DNA of 64,000 bases from Cryobacterium zongtaii (lineage in GTDB: Bacteria > Actinomycetota > Actinomycetes > Actinomycetales > Microbacteriaceae). Shown one piece after another: positions 34,894-45,001 of this stretch (positions within the stretch are counted from its first letter, which is position 1; each line of letters begins with the position of its first letter). The stretch is from NCBI RefSeq assembly GCF_002909375.1, contig NZ_PPXD01000026.1, positions 62,001 through 126,000 on the forward strand, in the 5' to 3' direction. A program made the translations under genes and the position numbers. The notes beneath the pieces were generated by a model. The model did not search any database. It was not told where the DNA came from and saw nothing but the letters and a program-made list of their open reading frames with translations.

Positions 34894-35979
34894 ATGCGAT
34901 CCACTGTTTCGTCCGTAGCCCCCGCTCCCGCCCCGACCATGCCCCAGGTGCGGGCCGCCTACGCCCCCACGAGCACGCGCTACCTGGCCGCGTGCACCTC
35001 GGGACTGCCCACCCTGGACACGGTGCGGGCGCTCCGCGAGGACGCCGACATGTGGGGCAGCGGCCTGGCCTCCCCCGCGCACTACCAGGCCGAAATCGAC
35101 CGGGCCCGGGCTCTCTACGCCGGGCTGGTCGGGGTGGGTACCGACCGGGTGGCGATCGGGTCGCAGGCGTCGGTGATGGCAGCCGTGCTGGCCGCATCCG
35201 TGCCAGAGGGGCGCGAGGTCGTCTGCGTCGACGGGGACTTCACGTCGATGGTCTTCCCGTTCCTGCAGCAGGAGCACCGCGGGATCACGGTACGCCACGT
35301 TCCGGTGGCCCAGCTCGCCGCCTCGCTCACCGAGCGCACCTGGCTGGTCGCCTTCTCGCTGGTGCAGTCCGGCACCGGTGTGATCGCGGATGCGCCGGCC
35401 ATCCGCGCGGCCGCAGCCGCGGTGGGTGCATTCACCCTCTGCGACACAACACAGGCCACCGGCTGGCTGCCCGTAAACGCCGGCGACTTCGATGCCACCA
35501 TCTGCCACGCCTACAAGTGGTTGGGTGCACCGCGGGGCGCGGCCTTCCTCACCGTGCTGCCCGCGCTGGCCGAGGTGCTGCGCCCGGTGCAGGCAGGTTG
35601 GTTCGCGGGCGACGACCCGTGGGCATCCTGCTACGGCCCGACCATGACCCTGGCGACGGACGCCCGACGCTTCGACGTGTCACCGGCCTGGCCGGCCTGG
35701 GTGGGCACGCGGGTGGCTCTCGAGTTCTTCAGCTCACTCGACTCGGCCGCCGTGTACGCCCACGACACCGGTCTGGGCAATGCCCTCTGCGCCGGGCTGG
35801 GGCTGCCAGAGAACAATCAGGCCATCGTCACCTGGGCCGATCCCGCCGGAACCGACCTGGCCCGACTCACCGCCGCCGGCATTACCGCGTCCGGCCGGGC
35901 CGGCCGTGCCCGCGTGGCCTTCCACCTCTGGAACGACCCCACCGACGTGGCTGCCGTTCTGGCCGCCCTGGGGCGCTAG
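34894..35979 (+). CDS. Class V aminotransferase (PLP-dependent)
   Basis: This 361-residue enzyme has the fold-type I pattern with the PLP lysine in CHAYKWLGAPRG and the preceding aspartate region (FTLCDTTQATGWLPV). Members of this group include cysteine desulfurase-like and kynureninase-like enzymes; the substrate cannot be told from the sequence. The start is uncertain: ATG at 34894 or at 34939, the latter directly before the conserved region. The divergent LysR gene probably controls it. It converges with the DJ-1 gene across a strong hairpin. Confidence 0.85.
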   Translation: MRSTVSSVAPAPAPTMPQVRAAYAPTSTRYLAACTSGLPTLDTVRALREDADMWGSGLASPAHYQAEIDRARALYAGLVGVGTDRVAIGSQASVMAAVLAASVPEGREVVCVDGDFTSMVFPFLQQEHRGITVRHVPVAQLAASLTERTWLVAFSLVQSGTGVIADAPAIRAAAAAVGAFTLCDTTQATGWLPVNAGDFDATICHAYKWLGAPRGAAFLTVLPALAEVLRPVQAGWFAGDDPWASCYGPTMTLATDARRFDVSPAWPAWVGTRVALEFFSSLDSAAVYAHDTGLGNALCAGLGLPENNQAIVTWADPAGTDLARLTAAGITASGRAGRARVAFHLWNDPTDVAAVLAALGR

Positions 35980-35986
35980 CCTCGCA

Positions 35987-36042
35987 CGAAAGCGGCCCTG
36001 TGGTCGCCTCGGGATGGTGAGGCGACCATAGGACCGCTTTCG
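35987..36042. terminator. Long hairpin terminator between convergent genes
   Basis: Outer stem CGAAAGCGG/CCGCTTTCG and inner stem TGGTCGCCTC/GAGGCGACCA with a loop GGGATGGT form one long, slightly bulged hairpin between the convergent aminotransferase and DJ-1/PfpI genes. It can serve both directions. Confidence 0.8.
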
Positions 36043-36070
36043 CGAAACTGCCTGGTACGGCTAAGCGCTG

Positions 36071-36775
36071 CTACTTCTGCGCGGCCACCGCGTCGATGAT
36101 TGCACTGGCGAGCTTCACCGAGGAGGCCGGGTTCTGGCCGGTGTAGAGGTTGCGGTCGATCTCGATGTGCTCGGCGAACGAGGCACCCTCGACGAAGTCG
36201 GCGCCGAGCTCGACCAGGCGCGCCTGCACGAGCCACTTGGCCTTCGGGGCAAGTCCGCCCAGGGCCTCCTCGGCGTCCGTGAAGCCGGTCATGCGGTAGG
36301 CCAGGAACGGCCAGGTGCCGTCAGCGGCCGTGGCGGCCAGAAGTGCGGCAGGGGCGTGGCAGAGCACACCGAGAATCCGGCCGGATGCGATGGTGTCCGC
36401 CATGATCTGGCCGCTGGTCGTATCGACCGCGAGGTCCTCCATGGGGCCGTGTCCACCGGGGTAGAAGACCACGTCGTAGTCGGCGGCAGTGACGTCGTCG
36501 ATCGAGGCCGGGCTCTTCAGCGCGGGGATCGAGTCGAGATAGCTGCGGAGTTCGGTGGAGCGTTCTTCGCCTCCGGTGGCCCCGGCGGCCAGGCTGCCCT
36601 CGTCGACGGTGGGCGCGACGCCCTTCGGGGTGGCGATGGTGATCGACCAGCCGGCCTCGGTGAAGAGCCGGTGCGGCTCGGCGAGTTCCTCGGCCCAGTA
36701 CCCGGTGGGGTGCAGGGTGCCGTCGTTGAGGGTCCAGTGGTCAGCGGCGCTGACGACAAAAAGTACGGAAGTCAT
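36071..36775 (-). CDS. DJ-1/PfpI superfamily protein (Hsp31-like)
   Basis: This 234-residue protein has the class I glutamine amidotransferase-like fold: VVFYPGGHGPMEDL (residues 102-115) supplies the acidic residue region, and the nucleophile elbow VLCHAPAA carries the catalytic cysteine. Homologues act as glyoxalases, deglycase-like enzymes or chaperones (Hsp31/HchA). It is 46 nt downstream of the MDR oxidoreductase gene on the same strand, so both are probably co-expressed in response to reactive carbonyls, controlled by the divergent TetR regulator. Confidence 0.88.
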   Translation of the reverse strand: MTSVLFVVSAADHWTLNDGTLHPTGYWAEELAEPHRLFTEAGWSITIATPKGVAPTVDEGSLAAGATGGEERSTELRSYLDSIPALKSPASIDDVTAADYDVVFYPGGHGPMEDLAVDTTSGQIMADTIASGRILGVLCHAPAALLAATAADGTWPFLAYRMTGFTDAEEALGGLAPKAKWLVQARLVELGADFVEGASFAEHIEIDRNLYTGQNPASSVKLASAIIDAVAAQK

Positions 36776-36821
36776 GTTTCTCCTAGATCGAATTCAGTGA
36801 ATCGGTTGCGGCGGTTGCGGA

Positions 36822-37856
<1,035 letters not shown>

Positions 37857-37951
37857 GAAAAGAGTCCTTACTGTTCGCGATCGGTGCCGGGGGCGTCCCT
37901 GTTCTCAACGGATGGTTTTCTGCACCGATCGTTTTACTATAGCTGGGCTAT

Positions 37952-37967
37952 CGTTTATATTGAAACG
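37952..37967. promoter_or_regulatory. Inverted repeat in the divergent MDR/TetR promoter region
   Basis: CGTTT-ATATTG-AAACG is a 16-bp inverted repeat in the 189-nt gap between the oxidoreductase and tetR genes. A similar ATCGTTT half-site lies at 37929-37935. This is a plausible TetR operator overlapping an AT-rich promoter. Confidence 0.55.
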
Positions 37968-38045
37968 AGCGGTACAGAACATTCACAGCAACACCGCTCG
38001 TAACACCCACGGACCAGACGTCCGCGGACGGAAGGCAGACAGCTC

Positions 38046-38624
38046 ATGGGACGGCTCCAGACGTTCGACAGCACCACGGTCGTGCAATCCGCCCGCGACG
38101 TCTTCTGGGACCGCGGCTACGACGGCGCATCCCTGGCCGACCTCGAGACAGCGACGGGTGTAAACCGGTCGAGCCTGTACCACGCGTTCGGCAGCAAACG
38201 CGGGCTCTTCGACGCCGCCGTCGCCGATTACCGCGACACCGTCATCCGGCCGCGCCTGCGCGGCCTGCAAGCGGATGGCGCCGGCCGCCAGGAGCTGCTG
38301 GCCTACTTCGACGAACTGCGGGAGGCCGTGGCGACGCTGCCACTGGACTCCCCCCGACGGGGCTGCCTCCTGGTCAACTGCGCCACGGGTCTGGCCACGC
38401 ACGACGAACCCGCCCGGGAAGTGGTCGAGGCGTACCGAACCGAGTTGGCCGCCGCACTTCGCAATGCCCTCGCCGGCGGACCAGCCGAAAACACCGACGA
38501 GCGGGTGCGAACCCTCGCGTCGCTCTCGATGAGCGCGATGCTGCTCGCGAGGGTCAATGCCGCCGAGTCGGCCGCGCTTCTCTCCACGGCCGCCGACCAG
38601 GTCCGCGCCTGGTTCCCGCTCTAA
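38046..38624 (+). CDS. TetR-family transcriptional regulator
   Basis: This 192-residue protein has the TetR helix-turn-helix at about residues 32-52 (ASLADLETATGVNRSSLYHA followed by FGSKRGLF) and an all-helical ligand domain with a cysteine in RRGCLLVNCA, the pattern of the AcrR/NemR-like C-terminal domain. It is divergent from the MDR oxidoreductase operon and most likely represses it; the two cysteines (in GCLLVNC) could sense electrophiles, as in NemR, which is an inference. Confidence 0.92.
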   Translation: MGRLQTFDSTTVVQSARDVFWDRGYDGASLADLETATGVNRSSLYHAFGSKRGLFDAAVADYRDTVIRPRLRGLQADGAGRQELLAYFDELREAVATLPLDSPRRGCLLVNCATGLATHDEPAREVVEAYRTELAAALRNALAGGPAENTDERVRTLASLSMSAMLLARVNAAESAALLSTAADQVRAWFPL

Positions 38625-38637
38625 CTGTTTCCCGTCC

Positions 38638-38673
38638 GGACAATTAGTCCCGGTGCGCCGGGCACAATTGTCC
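38638..38673. terminator. Hairpin terminator between convergent genes
   Basis: GGACAATT...CCGG, a TGCG loop and CCGG...AATTGTCC form an imperfect stem of about 16 bp between the tetR gene and the convergent small gene at 38694. It can act in both directions. Confidence 0.7.
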
Positions 38674-38693
38674 GCTTGGGCAACAGCCGCTGC

Positions 38694-38999
38694 CTAGGAG
38701 CGGGCGATTCCCCACTCCGCCGCGAAGACCTCTGGCGTGAATTCGTTCAGCTCGCGGCGCACCGTCTCCAGCATGGAGTCGGCCAGCTGCGAGTCGTTCT
38801 GCCCGGAGCGGTAGACCTCGCGCCCATCGGCCCTGACCCGGATGACGAGGTCGGCGACCGCCGGTCCTATCGGGGTGTCTCCCATGCCGAGCAGGCTGAC
38901 CGCCAGCGATGCCACGGTGCCGGCGAGCATCCCTGCCCGCCGGGCCATGGTGACCTCCCGCGGTTCCAGGTCGGCCGTGTACAGCTCGGCAGCGTTCAT
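38694..38999 (-). CDS. Conserved hypothetical small protein
   Basis: This 101-residue protein has a hydrophobic but not clearly membrane-spanning helix (AGMLAGTVASLAVSLLGMG, 23-41), a strand pair (DLVIRVRADGREVYRSG) and a C-terminal helix. No family is recognised. It follows the fumarylacetoacetate hydrolase-like gene by 23 nt and is probably the last gene of the leuB-ilvE transcript. Confidence 0.7.
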   Translation of the reverse strand: MNAAELYTADLEPREVTMARRAGMLAGTVASLAVSLLGMGDTPIGPAVADLVIRVRADGREVYRSGQNDSQLADSMLETVRRELNEFTPEVFAAEWGIARS

Positions 39000-39022
39000 C
39001 GGTCCCCCGTCGGTCCGGTCGG

Positions 39023-39805
39023 TCAGGCCGGGCGGCGAACCGGGTTGGTGAGCACGCCGAGGCCCGGGATCTCGATGCTCGCGGTATCGCCGTGCGACAC
39101 TCGCCGTGCGGCGCTGGACGAGCCGGTGAGGATCACATCGCCGGGCAACAGGGTGAACGAGTGCGAGAGGAACGAGACGATTTCCGCCATCGAGAAGGCC
39201 AGCAGCGACACCTCTCCGCTCTGGAACTCCACGTCGTTGACCCGGCCGAGCACGCGGCCGTCCGTGGGGTCGAACTCGGTGTCGATGACCGGGCCGAGCG
39301 GGCAGAACGAGTCGAAACTCTTGGCCCTGGCGCCGTGGCCACTGCCCTCGGCCAGGTCGACGGCGGTGACGTCGTTGGCAATCGTGTAGCCGAAGATGGC
39401 CCCGGGAGCGTCGGCGACGCTGAGATTCTTGGCGACCCGGCCGATCACGATGGCCAGCTCACCCTCGACGCGCACATCGTCGGAGGCCGCGGGCAGCACG
39501 ATAGGGTCGTTGGGGCCTACGACGGTGGTGTTGGGCTTGAGGAAGAAGCGTGGCTCGACGGGCTGCCCCGGCGCGGCAAGCGCCGCGGCCTTCTCCGCGG
39601 CATCCGCGAAATAGGCGCCGGCCAGGCCGACGACCTTGGAGCGCGGAATCACCGGCGCGAGCAGCGCCACATCCACCAGCGGCAGGCGCGCGCCGGTGGG
39701 GTTGTAGCCGGCGAACATCGGGTCGCCGGTCAGGACGACCAGTTCATCGTCGTCGATGATGCCGAACGCGATGGTTCCGGCGTGGCTGAACCTGGCGATC
39801 TTCAC
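39023..39805 (-). CDS. Fumarylacetoacetate hydrolase-family protein
   Basis: This 260-residue protein has the FAH fold: FFLKPNTTVVGPNDPI, the metal ligands in VRVEGELAIVIGR (Glu pair) and YTIANDVTAVDLAE (Asp), and LLPGDVILTGSS near the C-terminus. Relatives cleave or decarboxylate diketo acids and act on a range of substrates. Its start overlaps the ilvE stop by 4 nt, a tight coupling often seen in actinobacteria, but a role in branched-chain metabolism is not established. Confidence 0.92.
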   Translation of the reverse strand: MKIARFSHAGTIAFGIIDDDELVVLTGDPMFAGYNPTGARLPLVDVALLAPVIPRSKVVGLAGAYFADAAEKAAALAAPGQPVEPRFFLKPNTTVVGPNDPIVLPAASDDVRVEGELAIVIGRVAKNLSVADAPGAIFGYTIANDVTAVDLAEGSGHGARAKSFDSFCPLGPVIDTEFDPTDGRVLGRVNDVEFQSGEVSLLAFSMAEIVSFLSHSFTLLPGDVILTGSSSAARRVSHGDTASIEIPGLGVLTNPVRRPA

Positions 39806-40923
39806 GCTGTCACCTCCGCGTCCAGACGCATCAACCAGCCGTGCCGGTCGGGCAGACGGCCGTACTGGATGTCGGTGAGCTCCTGACGGAGCGCCAGGGT
39901 GATCTCCCCCGCGGCAGCGTCGGCGTCGCCGATGGTGAAACCGACGGCCTTGAGCTGGGCGATCGGGGTGACCACGGCGGCGGTGCCGCAGGCGAACACC
40001 TCGGTGATCTCACCGGATGCCACGCCGTCGCGCCACTCGTCCACCGTCACGTCGCGCTCGATCACGGTCATGCCGCGGTCACGGGCGAGCTGGATGATGC
40101 TGTCGCGGGTGACGCCCTCGAGGATGGTGCCGGTGAGGCGGGGGGTGACGAGGGTGTCGGTGCCGTGCACGAAGAACACGTTCATGCCGCCGAGTTCGTC
40201 GATGTGGGTGCCGGTCTCCCCGTCGAGGAAGAGCACCTGGGCGCAGCCGTTGTCGTAGGCCTCCTGCTGGGGCAGCAGGGAGGCCGCGTAGTTGCCACCG
40301 CACTTGGCGGCTCCGGTGCCGCCGCGACCGGCGCGGGAGTACTCGGTGGACAGCCAGATCTTCACCGGGGCGACGCCGTCGGTGAAGTAGGCGCCGGCGG
40401 GGCTGGCGATCACGTAGTAGCCCACCTTGTGCGCGGCCCGCACGCCGAGGAAGCTCTCGTTGGCGATCATGAACGGGCGCAGGTACAGGCTGGTCTCCGG
40501 GGCGTCGGGCACCCAGGAGCCGTCGACGGCGATCATCTGCTTGACGGATTCGAGGAAATCGGCCACTGCGAGTTCGGGCAGCGCCAGTCGGCGGGCGGAG
40601 CTCTGCAGGCGTTCGGCGTTCTTCTCCGGCCGGAACGTCCAGATGGAGCCATCGGCATGGCGGTACGCCTTCATGCCCTCGAAGATCTCCTGGCCGTAGT
40701 GCAGCACCGAGGAGGCGGGGTCGAGCAGCAACGGCCCGTATGGCGTGACCCTGGCATCGTGCCAGCCCTTCTCGATGGTCCAGTCGATGGTGACCATGTG
40801 GTCGGTGAAGTACTTGCCGAAGCCGGGGTCGGCGAGGATCGTTTCGCGCTCAGCGATGCTGCGGGCGGTCTGTGACGGCGTGCGCTCGAACTCGAGCGGG
40901 AAAGATGTGGTCTGCTGGCTCAT
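39802..40923 (-). CDS. ilvE: Branched-chain amino acid aminotransferase
   Basis: This 373-residue class IV PLP enzyme makes valine, leucine and isoleucine from their keto acids. Supporting motifs are FEGMKAYRHADG, YLRPFMIA, GGTGAAKCGGNYAASL with the PLP lysine, and the VFACGTAAVVTPI segment that binds the phosphate. The length is normal for the actinobacterial form. It lies 31 nt downstream of leuB and overlaps the FAH-family gene. Confidence 0.96.
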   Translation of the reverse strand: MSQQTTSFPLEFERTPSQTARSIAERETILADPGFGKYFTDHMVTIDWTIEKGWHDARVTPYGPLLLDPASSVLHYGQEIFEGMKAYRHADGSIWTFRPEKNAERLQSSARRLALPELAVADFLESVKQMIAVDGSWVPDAPETSLYLRPFMIANESFLGVRAAHKVGYYVIASPAGAYFTDGVAPVKIWLSTEYSRAGRGGTGAAKCGGNYAASLLPQQEAYDNGCAQVLFLDGETGTHIDELGGMNVFFVHGTDTLVTPRLTGTILEGVTRDSIIQLARDRGMTVIERDVTVDEWRDGVASGEITEVFACGTAAVVTPIAQLKAVGFTIGDADAAAGEITLALRQELTDIQYGRLPDRHGWLMRLDAEVTA

Positions 40924-40954
40924 GGGAGTCCCTTGTGTTTAGACGGGAGTGCGG

Positions 40955-42025
40955 TTAGGCGGGAGTGCCGGTCAGGCGGGACACGATCGCATCGCCGACG
41001 GCGCTGGTGGATCGTGGCTCCGCTGCGACGCTGCGGGCGATGATGTCGGCCGTGACGGCCGCGCTCACCCTGGCCGACGCATCCGCCAGACCGAGGTGGT
41101 TCAGGAGGAGCGCGACAGAGAGGATCGCCGCCGTGGGATCGGCCAACTGCCGGCCCGCGATGTCGGGTGCCGAACCGTGCACGGGTTCGAACATGCTGGG
41201 GAAGCGACCTTCCGGATTGATATTTCCGGATGCCGCCAGGCCGATGCCGCCGCTGATTGCCGCTGCCAGGTCAGTGAGAATATCGCCGAAGAGGTTGTCC
41301 GTGACGATGACGTCAAATCTACTCGGATTCGTGACCAGGAAAATCGTTGCCGCGTCCACGTGCAGGTAATCCACGGTCACGTCAGGGTATTCGGCGGCGA
41401 CCTCGGTGACGATGCGCTGCCACAGGCTGCCCGCGAAGACGAGAACGTTGGTCTTGTGCACCAGGGTGAGCTTCTTTCGCGGGCGGTTCTGGGCCGCTTC
41501 GAAGGCGTAGCGCACGACCCGTTCCACGCCGAACGCCGTGTTGACCGAGACCTCGTTGGCGACCTCGTTCGGTGTGCCCTGACGGATGGCGCCGCCGTTG
41601 CCGACGTAGGGACCCTCGGTGCCTTCGCGCACGACGACGAAGTCGACGTCGCCGGGGTCGCCGAGCGGGCTGGGCACACCGGGGAAGAGGACGCTGGGGC
41701 GCAGGTTCACGTAGTGGTCGAGGGAGAAACGCAGTTTGAGCAGCAGCCCGCGCTCGATGTTGGCGTTCTTCAGCCGCGGGTCGCCAGGCAGACCGCCGAC
41801 GGCGCCGAGCAGGATGGCGTCGTGGGCGCTGATCGCGGCCAGGTCATCGTCGGTGAGCACGTCGCCGGTCGCGAGGAACCGGGTGGCACCGAGTGAGAAG
41901 TGGGTGAGCTCGAACTCGACGGGGTCGGCGTGGGTCACGGCGTCGAGCACCTTCAGCGCTTCGGCGACGACCTCCGGGCCGATGCCGTCTCCGGCGATTA
42001 CTGCGAGCTTGACTGAGCGGGACAT
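40955..42025 (-). CDS. leuB: 3-isopropylmalate dehydrogenase
   Basis: This 356-residue enzyme oxidises 3-isopropylmalate in leucine synthesis. It has [10 protein letters not shown] at the N-terminus, the substrate-binding [10 protein letters not shown], the conserved Asp cluster [15 protein letters not shown] and [14 protein letters not shown] for NAD. It leads an operon with ilvE, the FAH-family gene and a small gene. The upstream gap contains a tandem 11-bp repeat at 42061-42082. Confidence 0.97.
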   Translation of the reverse strand: MSRSVKLAVIAGDGIGPEVVAEALKVLDAVTHADPVEFELTHFSLGATRFLATGDVLTDDDLAAISAHDAILLGAVGGLPGDPRLKNANIERGLLLKLRFSLDHYVNLRPSVLFPGVPSPLGDPGDVDFVVVREGTEGPYVGNGGAIRQGTPNEVANEVSVNTAFGVERVVRYAFEAAQNRPRKKLTLVHKTNVLVFAGSLWQRIVTEVAAEYPDVTVDYLHVDAATIFLVTNPSRFDVIVTDNLFGDILTDLAAAISGGIGLAASGNINPEGRFPSMFEPVHGSAPDIAGRQLADPTAAILSVALLLNHLGLADASARVSAAVTADIIARSVAAEPRSTSAVGDAIVSRLTGTPA

Positions 42026-42060
42026 GCGGCTCCGATTACGGTGAGGCAGCCGGTGGGCTG

Positions 42061-42082
42061 GCGATATTGGCGCGATATTGGC
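42061..42082. repeat. Tandem 11-bp repeat upstream of leuB
   Basis: GCGATATTGGC is repeated head to tail without a spacer at 42061-42071 and 42072-42082, 36 nt upstream of the leuB start. It lies where a promoter or operator would be expected. Confidence 0.6.
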
Positions 42083-42197
42083 TTGGAGATACCCTGCAAA
42101 TCAACCCTACTGTGCTCATTTGGCTGTCTATGCTTGAGAACCCTGACCGTGCGCGTCGCCGACGTGCATGTGCCACTGAAGAAGAAAGCAGCTACCT

Positions 42198-42449
42198 ATG
42201 AGTATCGGATTGGGAATCTTCCTCTTCGTCGTCGGCGCCATCCTCGTGTGGGCCCTGAACATCCAGGTCGACTGGGTCGACCTCGACCTGGTCGGCTACA
42301 TCCTGATGGGGGCCGGCGCCCTCATCTTCGTGCTCGGTCTGGTGTTGCTCACCCGCCGCCGCAGCAGCATCAGTACCACTCGCAGCGCCGTCGACCCGGT
42401 CAGCGGAGAGCGCGTCGTGCAGCGGGAGCGCTCGATCGACGACGTGTAA
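42198..42449 (+). CDS. DUF6458-like small membrane protein
   Basis: This 83-residue protein has two transmembrane helices (about 2-20 and 31-52) and a short polar tail ending in ERSIDDV. The pattern GLGIFLFVVGAILVWAL and DLDLVGYILMGAG matches the DUF6458 family common in actinobacteria; its function is unknown. It is alone, divergent from leuB and followed by a strong terminator shared with serA. Confidence 0.88.
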   Translation: MSIGLGIFLFVVGAILVWALNIQVDWVDLDLVGYILMGAGALIFVLGLVLLTRRRSSISTTRSAVDPVSGERVVQRERSIDDV

Positions 42450-42473
42450 CCCTCGCTTCACCAACGCTCCATC

Positions 42474-42513
42474 CACAAGAAAGCCCCGGATTCGCATCCG
42501 GGGCTTTCTTGTG
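42474..42513. terminator. Strong bidirectional terminator
   Basis: CACAAGAAAGCCCCGGAT, loop TCGC and ATCCGGGGCTTTCTTGTG form a perfect 18-bp stem flanked by A and T runs, between the convergent DUF6458 and serA genes. Confidence 0.95.
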
Positions 42514-42539
42514 TGTGCGGCCTGTGAGGCAGCGATGTC

Positions 42540-44132
42540 CTATTCGGTGATGTCGATGGCGACCATCACGTCGGCAGTGATGGCTTCACGCACCGAGGCG
42601 AGCAGACTGGCCGGCACCGGCGAGTCGACGGTCAGCACGCTCAGCGCGGGGCCGCCGGCCTCGTGCCGCGCGATCTGCATGCCGGCGATGTTGATCTCGG
42701 CGTCGCCGAACTCACGGCCGTAGACCGCGACGATGCCGGGACGGTCGGTGTACAGCATGACGATGAGGTGCTCGGCGAACGGCACCTCCACGTCGTAGCC
42801 GTTCACCTCGACGATCTTCTCGATCTGCTTGGGGCCCACCAAGGTGCCGGACACCGAGACCTGCGAACCGTCGGCGAGGGCGCCACGGAGGGTGATCAGG
42901 TTGCGGTACTCGGGTGACTCGGCCTCGGTGATCAGGCGCACCGCGACACCGCGCTGCTCGGCGAGCAGGGGCGCGTTCACGTAGGAGACGGTTTCGCTGA
43001 CCACATTGGTGAAGATGCCCTTGAGCGCGGCGAGCTTGAGCACCGAGACGTCGAACTCGACGATCTCACCACGCACCTCGATGTCGACGCTGGTGAGCGG
43101 GCTGTGCGCGGCGAGTCCGGAGAACACCTGGCCGAGCTTCTCGACCAGCGGGATGCCGGGGCGGACCGTCGGGTCGATGATGCCACCGGCGACGTTGACG
43201 GCGTCGGGCACGAGTTCGCCCGACAGCGCGAGCCGCACCGACTTGGCGACCGAGACGCCGGCCTTTTCCTGAGCTTCGTCGGTGGACGCGCCCAGGTGCG
43301 GGGTGCTGATCAGGTTGTCGAGGCCGAGCAGCGGTGATCCGGTCGGCGGCTCGTTGACGAAGACGTCGAGACCGGCACCGGCGATGGTCCCGTCGACGAG
43401 GGCCGTGTACAGGTCGGCTTCGTCGATGAGTCCGCCGCGGGCGACGTTGACGACGTACGCGGTGGGCTTCATCAGCTTGAGCTGCGGGGCGCTGATCATG
43501 CCCGTGGTCTCGGGGGTCTTCGGCATGTGGATGGTGACGAAGTCGGACTGCGCGAGCAGTTCGTCCAGGCTCACCGGGTGCACGCCCAGCTGCTGCGCGC
43601 GTGCCGAGGTGATGTACGGGTCGAACGCGATGATGTTCACGCCGAAGGCCTGCAGGCGAGCGGCCACCAGGGCGCCGATGCGGCCGAGGCCGATGATGCC
43701 GACGGTCTTTTCGTACAGCTCGATGCCGGTGTACTTGGAGCGCTTCCACTGACCCTGCGCGAGGGCGCCGTGGGCCGGCGGGATGTGGCGGGCCAGGCTG
43801 AGGATGTGGCCGACGGTGAGTTCGGCGGCGGAGATGATGTTGGAGGTAGGGGCGTTGACGACCATGACACCGGCCGCGGTCGCGGCCTTGATGTCGACGT
43901 TGTCGAGGCCGACACCGGCACGGGCGATGACCTTCAAGTTCGGTGCGGCGGCGAGGGCCTCGGCGTCGACCTTGGTCGCGGAGCGGACCAGGATGGCGTT
44001 GGCGGAAGCCAGGGCGGAGAGCAGTGCGGCACGGTCAGTGCCGTCGACGTTGACAACGTCGAAGTCGGGCCCGAGGGCATCGACAGTGGCAGGCGAGAGT
44101 TCTTCGGCGATTAATACGACGGGCTTCGACAC
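42540..44132 (-). CDS. serA: D-3-phosphoglycerate dehydrogenase
   Basis: This 530-residue enzyme starts serine synthesis. It has the NAD-binding GIIGLGRIGALVA-type motif (VGIIGLGRIGALVAARL), the catalytic region with NVARGGLIDE and STPHLGASTDEAQ, then the intervening domain and a C-terminal ACT domain (about 455-530) as in the long Mycobacterium type that is inhibited by serine. It stands alone; the upstream gene is divergent. Confidence 0.96.
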   Translation of the reverse strand: MSKPVVLIAEELSPATVDALGPDFDVVNVDGTDRAALLSALASANAILVRSATKVDAEALAAAPNLKVIARAGVGLDNVDIKAATAAGVMVVNAPTSNIISAAELTVGHILSLARHIPPAHGALAQGQWKRSKYTGIELYEKTVGIIGLGRIGALVAARLQAFGVNIIAFDPYITSARAQQLGVHPVSLDELLAQSDFVTIHMPKTPETTGMISAPQLKLMKPTAYVVNVARGGLIDEADLYTALVDGTIAGAGLDVFVNEPPTGSPLLGLDNLISTPHLGASTDEAQEKAGVSVAKSVRLALSGELVPDAVNVAGGIIDPTVRPGIPLVEKLGQVFSGLAAHSPLTSVDIEVRGEIVEFDVSVLKLAALKGIFTNVVSETVSYVNAPLLAEQRGVAVRLITEAESPEYRNLITLRGALADGSQVSVSGTLVGPKQIEKIVEVNGYDVEVPFAEHLIVMLYTDRPGIVAVYGREFGDAEINIAGMQIARHEAGGPALSVLTVDSPVPASLLASVREAITADVMVAIDITE

Positions 44133-44229
44133 GAAAACAGATCCTTAGAAAGCGTCGGGCGAGGGAAGCTCGCGCCTCGACGGTGGGGCGCCAGATACCA
44201 CAACACCTTACTGGCACCACAATGGAGCC

Positions 44230-44631
44230 ATGAGCCCCGAGTCAGTGACCTACGTCCTAACCGTGCTGAGAATCGTCCTGGCGGTGGTGTTCGTCGTCGC
44301 CGGGATCAGTCATTTCGTGCCCGCGGTTCAGCGCACGATGTCGGCCATGATCCCGCCACGACTGCGCGTGCGGGGCCTGTTGGCCCCGCGGAACCTCGTG
44401 ATTTTCACCGGTCTGTGCGAGATTGCCGGCGGCATCGGGCTGCTTCTCGAATCCACCCGTGTTACGTCCGGTGTCGCTTTGGCCGTGTTCCTCGTGGCCG
44501 TCTTTCCCGCCAACGCTTACGCGGCGCGGCACAAGGACCGGTTCGGCGCTGTCGCGATGCCGTTGGTTCCGCGGCTGCTCGGCCAGCTGGTGCTGATCGG
44601 TCTGGTGCTCGTGGCTGGTCTGGCCGGCTGA
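44230..44631 (+). CDS. DoxX-family membrane protein
   Basis: This 133-residue protein has four hydrophobic segments with VVAGISHFVPAV and LCEIAGGIGLLL, the pattern of DoxX/DoxD-like proteins. In mycobacteria DoxX takes part in a membrane oxidoreductase complex with SseA and SodA; here the role is unknown. The gene is divergent from serA. Confidence 0.85.
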   Translation: MSPESVTYVLTVLRIVLAVVFVVAGISHFVPAVQRTMSAMIPPRLRVRGLLAPRNLVIFTGLCEIAGGIGLLLESTRVTSGVALAVFLVAVFPANAYAARHKDRFGAVAMPLVPRLLGQLVLIGLVLVAGLAG

Positions 44632-44647
44632 GCCAGCCGCCTAGGCC

Positions 44648-45001
44648 CTAGACGATCAGGCTGCCGAGGCCGAACACGAAGATGTCGAGGGAGATCGCCG
44701 AGACCAGGGCCAGCCCGGCCAGCAGCAGAAGCGCCTGCGGACCGGCTTCCCGGCGGCGACCGAGCCAGAACGCGATCCCGAAGACCACGATCGGGACGAG
44801 CACACCCGCCAACAGCAGGCCCCAGCCGAAGCCGCTCAGGGTGGTGTCGAGCGACTGGGCGGCGCTGTTGAGGCCCAGCAGGTTGCCCAGGCCCGACCAC
44901 GCGCTGTACGCGTAGAACAGCCCGAACAGGATGGCGATGGTCGCGGAGAGCCACGCCGGCGTGCGACGGGTGCGCTGGGGTGCGGTGGGTGCAGTGCTCA
45001 T
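44648..45001 (-). CDS. Small membrane protein (three helices)
   Basis: This 117-residue protein begins with a polar, Thr/Arg/Pro-rich segment and has three hydrophobic helices (about 19-40, 55-78 and 89-115). I do not recognise a family. It overlaps the stop of the upstream gene by 1 nt (TGATG), so the two membrane proteins are co-translated. Confidence 0.75.
   Translation of the reverse strand: MSTAPTAPQRTRRTPAWLSATIAILFGLFYAYSAWSGLGNLLGLNSAAQSLDTTLSGFGWGLLLAGVLVPIVVFGIAFWLGRRREAGPQALLLLAGLALVSAISLDIFVFGLGSLIV

Noticed and set aside
31031..35508. Very long open frames antisense to gltX, the oxidoreductase, the LysR gene and the aminotransferase
   Set aside because: They are mirror frames of GC-rich genes with clear family motifs on the other strand. 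Their translations are rich in Gly, Arg, Val and His and lack any domain.
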